Source of the DNA: Paraburkholderia solitsugae
Lineage (GTDB): Bacteria; Pseudomonadota; Gammaproteobacteria; Burkholderiales; Burkholderiaceae
Direction: 5' to 3'
NCBI RefSeq assembly: GCF_013177695.1
Contig: NZ_WOEY01000091.1
Span: 29,637 to 93,636, forward strand
DNA: 64,000 nt
Shown here: positions 53,045 through 60,665 of the stretch, piece by piece
Numbering within the stretch: position 1 is the stretch's first letter
Layout of the letters: every line of letters begins with the position of its first letter
The notes under the pieces: generated by a model
Databases searched by the model: none
What the model saw: only the letters and a program-made list of their open reading frames with translations
What the model was told of the DNA's origin: nothing
Translations under genes and position numbers: made by a program

Positions 53045-53899
53045 TTAGCCCGCTCCTTCCGGGAAATCCGCGCCGACCGTGGTGGCCTCCCATGCATCGA
53101 AGTCGCCGCGCATGAAGTCCAGCTTCTTGCGCGCCAGCTCAAGCGCCACCTTGCCGAGCAGCAAACGCAGCGGCGGTTTGTCCGATAGAGCGGCGTCGAT
53201 GATCGCCTGAGCGGCGCGTACCGGATCGCCCGCCTGTTTGCCGCTGCGCGCCTCTGTCTGCATGCGGCGCTCGCCGGCCGTGGCGGCGTAGTCGTCGATT
53301 ACCGTCGCCGATTGCTTGATCGATGGCCCTGCCCAATTCGTGCGGAACGGGCCGGGTTCGACGATCAATACGTCGATGCCGAGCGGTTTGACCTCCGTCG
53401 CGAGCGATTCGGACAGGCCTTCCACCGCATACTTGGTGGCATGGTAATAGCCGGTCGCGGCGAAACTGGTGATGCCGCCAATCGACGACACATTTACGAT
53501 CAAGCCACTGTGCTGCTCACGCATGATCGGCAGCACCGCCTTCGTCATATCGACCAGACCGAACACGTTGGTCTCGAACATGGCGCGGACCTCGTCGTCC
53601 TCGCCTTCTTCGATCGCGGCCAGATAGCCGTAACCCGCGTTATTCACGAGCGCATCGATGCGCCCGAAACGCTGCCTGGCTTGCGTGACCACGTCGTCGA
53701 TCTGCTGGCGGTTCGTCACGTCGAGCGGCAGAACCAGCGCGCGGTCGCCGTGTGCTTCGGCGATATCTTTCACTTTCGACGGGTCGCGGGCGGTAACCAC
53801 CGCGCGCCAGCCGCGCTCCAGCACCAGCTTGGCTAATTCGCGGCCAAAGCCAGTGGAACAGCCTGTAATCAACCAGACGGGGTTGTCTCGATTCATCAT
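53045..53899 (-). CDS. Short-chain dehydrogenase/reductase
   Basis: 284 residues with an intact classical SDR signature: cofactor motif LITGCSTGFGRELA, NNAGYG, Ser in IVNVSSIGG and YYHATKYAVEG for Tyr and Lys. The closest relatives by appearance are the oxidoreductases of the retinol-dehydrogenase-like group. It is convergent with the rubredoxin gene and codirectional with the LysR gene at 53957. Substrate unknown. Confidence 0.9.
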   Translation of the reverse strand: MMNRDNPVWLITGCSTGFGRELAKLVLERGWRAVVTARDPSKVKDIAEAHGDRALVLPLDVTNRQQIDDVVTQARQRFGRIDALVNNAGYGYLAAIEEGEDDEVRAMFETNVFGLVDMTKAVLPIMREQHSGLIVNVSSIGGITSFAATGYYHATKYAVEGLSESLATEVKPLGIDVLIVEPGPFRTNWAGPSIKQSATVIDDYAATAGERRMQTEARSGKQAGDPVRAAQAIIDAALSDKPPLRLLLGKVALELARKKLDFMRGDFDAWEATTVGADFPEGAG

Positions 53900-53956
53900 G
53901 TGGGAAGCTCCTGTTGATGGACCAACGTGGCGCGGCTTGATCGTCGAACAGCGCCT

Positions 53957-54886
53957 TTACTGCTGCTTACGTCTTGTGTGGGTTTTCAATTGTAGTCGTA
54001 GCGCGGCGGCCTCGCTTTGCAGCGCTTCGACGAACGCATCGGCCAGCGGATGGCTCGGACGATGCTCCGGATGAACCACGCTCACGCGGAACGGCAACGA
54101 CACAGCGAGCGGCCGGATATGCAGATTGCGCCCCGCGAAATCCAACGCGGTAAGCGGATTGACGATGGCCACGCCGAGGCCTTGTCGCACGAAACTGCAA
54201 ACGGAGACGGCGGTAGGAGTCTCGATCATCTGGCGGCGCGCGATGCCCGCTTGCGCGAAGGCTTCGTCGATTTGAATCCGGTACGGATCGTTCGACGAGA
54301 GGCTGATGAATGGCTGATTCGCGAAGTCCTTCCACTCGATCACACGCTTTGCGAGCAATGAATGCCCATCGGGCAGCACGCAGACTTCGTCCACTTCGAG
54401 CAACGGTGTCAGGCGTGTTCCGGCGGGCGGCGCGCCGTGTTCGGTCAAGCCAAGGTCGTAGCGCTGCGCGGTCAGCCATTCTTCGAGGAACGGCGATTCC
54501 TGCGTCGCGATCGAGAGGCTTACGCCGGGCTGTGCATCGTGAAAACGTTTCGATGCACCGGGCAGGATCGAGTGCGAAAACGCCGGTAACGCGATGATGG
54601 AAAGCTGGCCACCCTGAAATTCGCGCAGGCTCGCCGCTGTGGACGCTACCCGTTCGAGCCCGATATACGCGCGCTTGATTTCATCGAACAGCGTCAACGC
54701 GGACATCGTTGGGCGCAATCGGCCGTGCACGCGTTCGAACAGGGCAAAGCCGATGATGAGTTCCATGCGCGCAAGTTCGCGGCTTACCGTGGGCTGTGAG
54801 GTGAAGAGCATCTCGGCCGCTTTGGTGACGCTGCCTGCCGTCATCAATGCGCGGAAGACTTCGATATGTCGATGAGTGAGCGCCAT
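53957..54886 (-). CDS. LysR-family regulator divergent from lysA
   Basis: 309 residues from ATG 54886 (MALTHRHIEVFRALMTAGSV), with a winged helix including TSQPTVSRELARMELIIGF and an effector domain. In enterobacteria LysR activates lysA from exactly this divergent position and responds to lysine and diaminopimelate, and the same arrangement here suggests the same role. A longer frame to 55012 would run through the promoter and is rejected. Confidence 0.87.
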   Translation of the reverse strand: MALTHRHIEVFRALMTAGSVTKAAEMLFTSQPTVSRELARMELIIGFALFERVHGRLRPTMSALTLFDEIKRAYIGLERVASTAASLREFQGGQLSIIALPAFSHSILPGASKRFHDAQPGVSLSIATQESPFLEEWLTAQRYDLGLTEHGAPPAGTRLTPLLEVDEVCVLPDGHSLLAKRVIEWKDFANQPFISLSSNDPYRIQIDEAFAQAGIARRQMIETPTAVSVCSFVRQGLGVAIVNPLTALDFAGRNLHIRPLAVSLPFRVSVVHPEHRPSHPLADAFVEALQSEAAALRLQLKTHTRRKQQ

Positions 54887-54921
54887 GGTGTCTATATCAG
54901 AAATGAATATGGTAGCGAAGA

Positions 54922-54973
54922 ATAGGTATTTTACTGAATTATCGATTCTCAGCATCATGTTGCTCATACCTAT
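54922..54973. promoter_or_regulatory. Inverted repeat in lysR-lysA divergent promoter
   Basis: ATAGGTAT (54922-54929) and ATACCTAT (54966-54973) are exact inverse copies 36 bp apart within the A+T-rich gap between the divergent LysR and lysA starts. The distance suits the two half-sites of a LysR tetramer. Inference only. Confidence 0.4.
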
Positions 54974-54998
54974 GCTTCGATATCGAGAGCCGAAAACC

Positions 54999-56240
54999 GT
55001 GACCACTTTCAATCCACAGCAACTCGTTGAACTCGCGCGTCAGTACGGCACGCCCCTGTGGGTCTACGACGCCGACGTGATCCGCCAACGTATCGCCGAA
55101 TTGCGCAGCTTCGACGTGATCCGTTATGCGCAGAAGGCGTGCTCGAACGTGCATATCCTGAAGCTGATGCGAGACGAAGGGACGATGGTCGATGCTGTGT
55201 CTTTAGGCGAAATCACCCGCAGTCTCGCGGCGGGTTTCACGCCGGATGGCGATCCCGAGGGCGTGGTTTTTACGGCGGATCTCGTCGATCACGCGACGCT
55301 GGCCACCGTGATCGAGCACCGCATCACGGTCAACGCTGGGTCGCTCGATATGCTTGAACGTGTTGGACAGCATGCGCCTGAAGGTCACCGCGTGTGGCTG
55401 CGGATCAATCCCGGTTTCGGCCACGGACACAGCAATAAAACCAACACGGGCGGCGAGCATAGCAAGCACGGCATCTGGCTCGACGACGTGCCGCTGGCGA
55501 TCGCCATGGTGCGCCGTTACGGTCTGAAGCTGGTCGGATTGCACATGCATATCGGCTCCGGCGTCGACTACACCCATCTATCGCGCGTGTGCGATGCGAT
55601 GGTCGAAGCGGTGCAAGGCTTGGGGCACGATATTGAAGCGATTTCGGCTGGCGGCGGTTTGTCGGTGCCGTATAGCGAAGGTGAACCGCGGATCGACGTC
55701 GAACATTATTTCCGTCTCTGGGACGCGGCGCGGCGGCAGATCGAAGCGCATCTCGGGCATCGAGTGAGACTGGAAATCGAGCCAGGGCGCTTTCTGGTCG
55801 CGCAAGCAGGTGTGCTGGTCGCCGAGGTGCACGCGCTGAACCGGCGGCCGAGCCGGCAGTTTGCTTTGGTCGATGCGGGCTTTAATGATCTGGTGAGGCC
55901 GTCGTTTTACGGCAGCCATCATGAGATGTCGGTGGTAAAAGGCAATGGCTTGCCGAGCGAAGCGCTGGTTGGCGTTTTCGCGGTGGCCGGGCCGTTGTGC
56001 GAAGCGGGCGATGTGTTTACGCAGGAGGCGGGTGGTGTCGTCACGAGCCGTGCCATGCAGACGCCTGAAGTGGGGGACTTCATCGTGTTTCACGACGCGG
56101 GTGCATATGGCGCGTCGATGTCATCGAACTACAACAGTCGGCCGCTGGCGCCTGAGGTGTTGCTGGAGAATGGCACGCCGCGGTTGATCCGGCGTAGGCA
56201 GACCATCGAGGAGTTGATCGCGCTCGAAACGCTAAATTGA
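54999..56240 (+). CDS. lysA: Diaminopimelate decarboxylase
   Basis: PLP enzyme of 413 residues that makes lysine from meso-diaminopimelate. The PLP Lys is in VIRYAQKACSNVHI; also visible are LHMHIGSGVDY, the phosphate-binding ISAGGGLSVPY, EIEPGRFLVAQAG and the substrate-site Cys in AVAGPLCEAGDVF. The start is taken as GTG 54999 (MTTFNPQQLVEL) with GAGAG upstream; longer starts at ATG 54972 or beyond would place the N-terminus in the promoter. It is divergent from its likely regulator. The next gene, a second LysR, faces it. Confidence 0.9.
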   Translation: MTTFNPQQLVELARQYGTPLWVYDADVIRQRIAELRSFDVIRYAQKACSNVHILKLMRDEGTMVDAVSLGEITRSLAAGFTPDGDPEGVVFTADLVDHATLATVIEHRITVNAGSLDMLERVGQHAPEGHRVWLRINPGFGHGHSNKTNTGGEHSKHGIWLDDVPLAIAMVRRYGLKLVGLHMHIGSGVDYTHLSRVCDAMVEAVQGLGHDIEAISAGGGLSVPYSEGEPRIDVEHYFRLWDAARRQIEAHLGHRVRLEIEPGRFLVAQAGVLVAEVHALNRRPSRQFALVDAGFNDLVRPSFYGSHHEMSVVKGNGLPSEALVGVFAVAGPLCEAGDVFTQEAGGVVTSRAMQTPEVGDFIVFHDAGAYGASMSSNYNSRPLAPEVLLENGTPRLIRRRQTIEELIALETLN

Positions 56241-56254
56241 TTCTGCCCCAGCGC

Positions 56255-57175
56255 TTATCGCGCACGCACCGTGCGCATGTACGACGCGATCATTGTTGCG
56301 AGTTCCTGCGCGGCGGGCGTGACGGGAATCGCCGCGCGCTGCAGCAGGCACACGTTCTGTTCGACCGCGCGCTCGCGCACATTGATCGACGTGAGGGTGC
56401 TCGCAAACGGCCCGCGTTTCGCGACGATCGACGCCTCCAGCGACAGGCAGTCCGTCGCGCTAACCAGATGCAGCGTCTCGTACAGACCTTCCACTGTCGC
56501 GATGATTCTCGGCGGCGGCAAGCCGTGACTCTCCAACAGATGACTCAGGCGGTTGATCTGCGGATCGTCGGTGAGATTCGGCGAGCGCGTCGCCACCCAC
56601 GTGCAATCGGCAAGCTCGGCAAGCGAGGTCGCGCGCGCTTTCGGATGACCGCGACGGCAGACGATCACCGGATCGGACGGATAGAGCGGCGTGACGGACA
56701 GATCGGCCGTGTCGGTATGTTTCGACACGAGCGCGACGGCGAAATCGAGCGTGCCTTCGCGAATCCACGAAATCATCATCCGCGAGGTGCCGGTGCGCAA
56801 ATGCACCGCGACCCGCTCGAAGCGCGCGCGGAATTCCATTAGCACCGGCGCGAAGGCGTCGACGAGCGGCTCGGTGGTCATGCCGAACGTGACCTGGCCC
56901 GCGTAGTCGCCGCGCAATTGCTGCACTTCCTGTTCGGCCCGCTCGCATTCGCCGAGAATCGCGCCGGCACGCTGCAACAAGCGTTGGCCCAGCGCGGTCA
57001 ACGCGATCCCGCGGTTCGTGCGGGTGAATAAGGTCGCGCCCAGCATCGATTCGAGGTTCTGCAACTGCTGCGTGATGCCGCTCTGAGCGATGCCGAGCGC
57101 CCGCGACGCCGCGCGAATGCTGCCGTGCTCGGCAACGGCGGTGAACGCGCGTAGCTGGGAGATCGTCAACGCCAT
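56255..57175 (-). CDS. LysR-family regulator
   Basis: 306 residues: winged helix MALTISQLRAFTAVAEHGSI and GIAQSGITQQLQNLESMLG, then an effector domain. It is divergent from the substrate-binding-protein gene at 57299 with a 123-bp gap that includes TGATCATGATATTAC around 57200, a possible target. It probably controls uptake and deacylation of that protein's ligand. Confidence 0.9.
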   Translation of the reverse strand: MALTISQLRAFTAVAEHGSIRAASRALGIAQSGITQQLQNLESMLGATLFTRTNRGIALTALGQRLLQRAGAILGECERAEQEVQQLRGDYAGQVTFGMTTEPLVDAFAPVLMEFRARFERVAVHLRTGTSRMMISWIREGTLDFAVALVSKHTDTADLSVTPLYPSDPVIVCRRGHPKARATSLAELADCTWVATRSPNLTDDPQINRLSHLLESHGLPPPRIIATVEGLYETLHLVSATDCLSLEASIVAKRGPFASTLTSINVRERAVEQNVCLLQRAAIPVTPAAQELATMIASYMRTVRAR

Positions 57176-57298
57176 GAGGAGTCTCTGTGATCGGTAAAAG
57201 TGATCATGATATTACTTTCGGGACTTCTTTGAGGCGCGGCGGCGGCATAGGATGGCCCCGTACTCCGTAGTAATCCGCCCAACCCACACCCGCCTCCC

Positions 57299-58066
57299 AT
57301 GAAAATCTCGCTGATGATCTTGAGCGCCGCGCTGGCTTTCAGCAGTGGTGCGTTTGCCGCCGACCCCGTCACGCTGCGCCTCGGTATCGATCCGAGCTAT
57401 CCGCCGATGGACGCGAAAGCGCCGGACGGCAGCTTCAAAGGTTTCGACGTCGATCTCGGCAACGAAATCTGCCGGCGCATCCATGCGCGTTGCCAGTGGG
57501 TCGAACTCGAGTTTTCGGGGATGATTCCGGCGCTGCAGGCGCGCAAGATCGACGCGATCCTTTCGTCGATGGCGATCACGGAAAAGCGCGAGCAACAGAT
57601 CCTGTTTTCATCGAAGCTGTTTCAGTTCAAATCGCGGTTGATCGCGCGTCAAGGTTCGCCGCTCGCGGGCGGTATGAATGCGTTGGCCGGCAAGCAGATC
57701 GGTGTGCAGTCGGGGACGCAGTTCGAAGGCTATGCGTTAAAGAACTGGGCGCCGCTTGGCGTGCATGTGGTTGCGTACAAGAGTCAGGATGAGGTGTTCG
57801 CGGACCTCGAAAACGGTCGTCTCGATGGTGCGCTGCTCGGTACTGTCGAAGCCGACTACGGCTTTTTGCGCACGCCGGCCGGGAAGGGGTTTGCTTTTGT
57901 CGGCGAGCCGCTTTCGATGGGTGATCGTGGTGTGGGCATCGGCTTGCGCAAGGATGAGACTGCGGTGCAGGCGTCCATGAACGAGGCGATTGCTTCGATG
58001 CTCAAGGACGGTACGTACGCGCAGATCGCGAAGAAGTACTTCGACTTCGATCCGTACGGCAACTGA
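57299..58066 (+). CDS. Amino-acid-type ABC transporter substrate-binding protein
   Basis: Periplasmic receptor of 255 residues. Signal peptide ends at SSGAFA/AD; the mature start VTLRLGIDPSYPPMDAKAPD and the GFDVDLGNEICRR motif are those of the basic or polar amino-acid receptor family, continuing with GKQIGVQSGTQFE. No permease or ATPase gene follows; the next gene is a deacylase. The importer parts must be elsewhere or lost. Confidence 0.9.
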   Translation: MKISLMILSAALAFSSGAFAADPVTLRLGIDPSYPPMDAKAPDGSFKGFDVDLGNEICRRIHARCQWVELEFSGMIPALQARKIDAILSSMAITEKREQQILFSSKLFQFKSRLIARQGSPLAGGMNALAGKQIGVQSGTQFEGYALKNWAPLGVHVVAYKSQDEVFADLENGRLDGALLGTVEADYGFLRTPAGKGFAFVGEPLSMGDRGVGIGLRKDETAVQASMNEAIASMLKDGTYAQIAKKYFDFDPYGN

Positions 58067-58103
58067 TTCTCTTACTCCCTATTCTTCTCCAACCCTTTCG
58101 TTC

Positions 58104-59219
58104 ATGAATAAGCAATCGATTCCGCTTCTATCGCCGGCTATCGGCACGCACCGCGAACTGGTGTCGTTTCACTTTGGTCCCGCGGATAGCGGACAGAAGA
58201 TTTACATCCAGTCGTCCCTGCATGCCGATGAAACGCCGGCGATGTTGACGACGGTTTTGCTCAAACGTCGATTGCTCGGACTGGAGAAGCAGGGTGCGTT
58301 GAATGCGGAAATTGTTCTGGTGCCGGTGGCGAATCCGGTTGGACTCGGGCAGTACGTGCTGGGGCAGTTTATTGGGCGCTTCGATCTGGGCAGTGGCAAG
58401 AACTTCAATCGACACTTCCTGCAGTTTTCGAAGTTGGTGGCGCGGGCGAAGGAGGCGTTGGGTTCGGATGTTTCGGAGAATCGGCGGATTGTTCGCGAAC
58501 TGATCGCTGCTGAGCTGGCTGAACAGAAGCCGTTGACTGAATTCGAGTCGTTGCAATTGGCGTTGCTGAAGCTTTCTTCCGATGCGGATGTAGTGATCGA
58601 TTTGCATTGCTCGTTGGAAGCGGCGATGCATCTCTATACCAGTGAGGCGGCGTGGCCTGAGTTTGAGCCTTTGTCACGGTATCTGGGGGCGCAGGCTTCG
58701 TTGCTGGCTACTAACTCGGGTGGTGAGTCGTTTGATGAGACGCATAGCTTGTTGTGGTGGAAGTTGCAGCAGGAAATGCCTGCTGACAAGCCGGTGCCTA
58801 ATGGGGCGATTGCTGTGACGGTGGAGTGCCGTGGGCAGCGGGATGTGTCTTATGAAGTTGCGCAGGAAGATGCTGACGCATTGATTGATTATCTGGTCTG
58901 GCGCAAGGCTATCAAGCTTGATGTGAAGCCTTTGCCCGAGTTGCTCGCGCCAGCGACACCGCTCGCTGGCAGCGAGCAGTTCTATGCGCCTGTTAGCGGG
59001 ATTCTTGTTCATCGCGCGAAGATCGGCGACACGATTCGCGTCGGGCAGGCGCTGTTCGATATCGTCGATCCGCTGACTGATGAGACGACTACGCTGTACA
59101 GCAACACCGAAGGTGTGTTCTATATGCGGCGTGCGATTCGCTTTGTGACGGCTGGGGCGCCGTTGGGTCGGGTGACAGGGATGCGGGCTTTTAGGACTGG
59201 GGTTTTGTTGGGGGCGTAA
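58104..59219 (+). CDS. Succinylglutamate desuccinylase/aspartoacylase family deacylase
   Basis: Zinc-dependent M14-type amidohydrolase of 371 residues. Metal ligands are His and Glu in SSLHADETPAML and His in VVIDLHCSLEA; the carboxypeptidase-like Asn/Arg motif is KNFNRHFLQF and the catalytic Glu lies in AVTVECRGQRD. A C-terminal biotinyl-like barrel (VSGILVHRAKIGDTIRVGQA) is present, as in the AstE-like branch found with transporters. It probably hydrolyses an N-acyl amino acid imported with the help of the upstream receptor. Codons are noticeably richer in A+T than in neighbours. Confidence 0.87.
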   Translation: MNKQSIPLLSPAIGTHRELVSFHFGPADSGQKIYIQSSLHADETPAMLTTVLLKRRLLGLEKQGALNAEIVLVPVANPVGLGQYVLGQFIGRFDLGSGKNFNRHFLQFSKLVARAKEALGSDVSENRRIVRELIAAELAEQKPLTEFESLQLALLKLSSDADVVIDLHCSLEAAMHLYTSEAAWPEFEPLSRYLGAQASLLATNSGGESFDETHSLLWWKLQQEMPADKPVPNGAIAVTVECRGQRDVSYEVAQEDADALIDYLVWRKAIKLDVKPLPELLAPATPLAGSEQFYAPVSGILVHRAKIGDTIRVGQALFDIVDPLTDETTTLYSNTEGVFYMRRAIRFVTAGAPLGRVTGMRAFRTGVLLGA

Positions 59220-59348
59220 GAATTTGGGTGTGCGTGCGCGTGTCAAGGTCGGTAAGCCATCGTCGGCGAAATGTACCGACGCTCTCACGCAACTGGTGGT
59301 CGTGCAGCACTAGGGAGTACTTTTGGTCACCACGCCACGGCAAAGAAG

Positions 59349-59371
59349 AAGGCGCGCTCGCGCCTTTTTTT
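59349..59371 (+). terminator. Intrinsic terminator after deacylase gene
   Basis: AAGGCGCG/CGCGCCTT hairpin followed by a run of T's (59365-59371), about 130 nt after the deacylase stop and just before the convergent small-gene cassette. Confidence 0.8.
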
Positions 59372-59380
59372 ACTAAGCTA

Positions 59381-59665
59381 CTATTTGTTCGATTCGCCCT
59401 CGGGAAGACCTGTCCAAGGTGACTCTAATATTCCCTTGCGACCATCTATCAGGGCGTTGATCAGGCAGTCTAACGATAACTTGTAGACCATAGTGCCGTC
59501 CGGGGTCGGCCCGAATAACTCAACTTCAAGGTTGTCCAGTCCTTTCTCGCGATTGATGACGACAACCGGATTTCTGTCTAGCAATACTTCCAATGTCACA
59601 AAGTTGTATTCGTCGGGTGCCGATGACCAAACGGTCTCCACGTGTTCGACTAGCTGAGTTTTCAT
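59381..59665 (-). CDS. Unknown small acidic protein
   Basis: 94 residues from ATG 59665 with AAGGA upstream: MKTQLVEHVETVWSSAPDEY, alternating strands (FVTLEVLLDRNPVVVINREK, LEVELFGPTPDGTMVYKLSL) and an acidic C-terminus. It looks like a compact alpha/beta protein of the size seen for immunity proteins, but I recognise no family. It is the last of three leftward small genes preceded by a structured leader. Confidence 0.6.
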   Translation of the reverse strand: MKTQLVEHVETVWSSAPDEYNFVTLEVLLDRNPVVVINREKGLDNLEVELFGPTPDGTMVYKLSLDCLINALIDGRKGILESPWTGLPEGESNK

Positions 59666-59700
59666 AGCGAATCCTTGATTAGGCATCATCGTTTGCCGCT

Positions 59701-59853
59701 TTACCAGTCCTCTCCGCTGGCTAGAACTTCTGCGTAATAGGCGCGTGCGCGCCTCGCAATCTCTTCCCATTGTTCAACAGTCAAGGATTGAGCCTTGTCG
59801 GTCTTATAGACGGTAAGAACCAGATTGTTGTTCTTTTCAACTGCAAGCTCCAT
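59701..59853 (-). CDS. Unknown 50-residue protein
   Basis: Short frame with good coding character: begins MELAVEKNNNLVLTVYKTDK and ends in an amphipathic helix (EEIARRARAYYAEVLASGED) with no low-complexity sequence. The ATG lies inside the end of the 135-residue gene upstream, in another frame, 17 bp overlapping, and the next gene starts 36 bp downstream. This coupling supports a genuine gene. Confidence 0.5.
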   Translation of the reverse strand: MELAVEKNNNLVLTVYKTDKAQSLTVEQWEEIARRARAYYAEVLASGEDW

Positions 59854-60244
59854 GCGATGCTGTTACACCAGCGTCGAACTTCCTGCGCGTTCTCGTGTGC
59901 GGCGCTGCTGATTCGCCCATCCCTTTCCTGCGGCGCGCAGCGTTCGATTCCGCTTCCTCCGCATCGGCCATCACGACTGAGATCTTCCCTCGCTCGATGT
60001 TCGCCTCGGTTTCGTACTGATGCGCCGTCCGCTCCAGCAGCTCCGCAAGCAACATCTGGTCGCGACGGTCGCAATGGTTCATCGCGATGCCCTTGCGCAG
60101 CGTCCTCGCCAGCATAGCCAATGACGAGAGTCGCTCCACGTAGATACGGGTCGTCTCCACCACCTCAGCCGCAAGACGCTTGTATTCAGCGGGCCTTACC
60201 GACAGACGAGGGTTCATAAATGAAGCTTCAGCGGGTTTGCTCAT
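59837..60244 (-). CDS. Unknown helical protein, first gene of small cassette
   Basis: 135 residues, largely helical: RPAEYKRLAAEVVETTRIYV then RLSSLAMLARTLRKGIAMNH and a charged coiled region (ERTAHQYETEANIERGK), ending in a basic, unstructured tail. No family recognised. I choose ATG 60244; an in-frame extension to 60307 would run into the stem-loop. The upstream leader folds strongly (see 60291-60480), suggesting RNA-level control. Confidence 0.5.
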   Translation of the reverse strand: MSKPAEASFMNPRLSVRPAEYKRLAAEVVETTRIYVERLSSLAMLARTLRKGIAMNHCDRRDQMLLAELLERTAHQYETEANIERGKISVVMADAEEAESNAARRRKGMGESAAPHTRTRRKFDAGVTASHGACS

Positions 60245-60290
60245 GGCGCGATTTCCGGTTGATTCTCGAAATCGCCCGACACTCGCTGCA

Positions 60291-60480
60291 AACGGGTGGG
60301 CGGGCACGTAGCGAGGTTGACAGGCCGGCGCTAGCTCAAACCGGCGAGCCTTGCGGCTCCCTCGCTACGGCCCACCCGTTGAAAGGGCGTGCAGAAGCTC
60401 ACGCACTGCCTGCGGAACAGGTCGTGCGGGAGCCAGCATTCAGGCTGTCAAACCCGGCCGTCGAAATTTCTTCAACGGCA
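60291..60480 (-). ncRNA. Highly structured leader or antisense RNA candidate
   Basis: Arms 60291-60316 and 60360-60380 pair over 21 bp with one 5-nt bulge (AACGGGTGGGC...CGTAGCGAGG). Inside are two further hairpins: GCCGG/CCGGC (60324-60345) and GAGCC-TTGC-GGCTC (60346-60359), making a closed three-way junction. GCGTG/CACGC (60387-60404) and GCCGT/ACGGC (about 60438-60478) lie outside. The element ends 46 nt before the start of the 135-residue gene in leftward transcription. It is reminiscent of phage C4-type antisense leaders or a riboregulator, but I could not match a known class. Direction is inferred from the downstream genes. Confidence 0.45.
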
Positions 60481-60665
60481 GCCAAAATTATAAGCGCGCC
60501 CTTCTCTTAAAATTCATTTTGTTAAGCTAACTATCTAACTTTGGCTAATCGGCCTAAGACAGTCTCAAACCTTCCCTAAACGCAACGACATCGCACCGCT
60601 GAGCTTCGATCAAGCGGCCCAACAAAGCAGCCGCCCAACCGAAGCCCATCCCCCATCACCCGCCC
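60481..60665. other. A+T-rich gap without visible gene
   Basis: Together with the structured leader this completes the 421-bp stretch between the cassette (60244) and the phospholipase stop (60666). I see no open frame with coding character and no strong terminator for the phospholipase gene; it may hold the cassette promoter around 60490-60540. Confidence 0.5.

Noticed and set aside
60291..60480. Possible retron or tRNA-like element
   Set aside because: No reverse transcriptase is near, and the folding is a three-way junction without tRNA arms or TTCGA loop.
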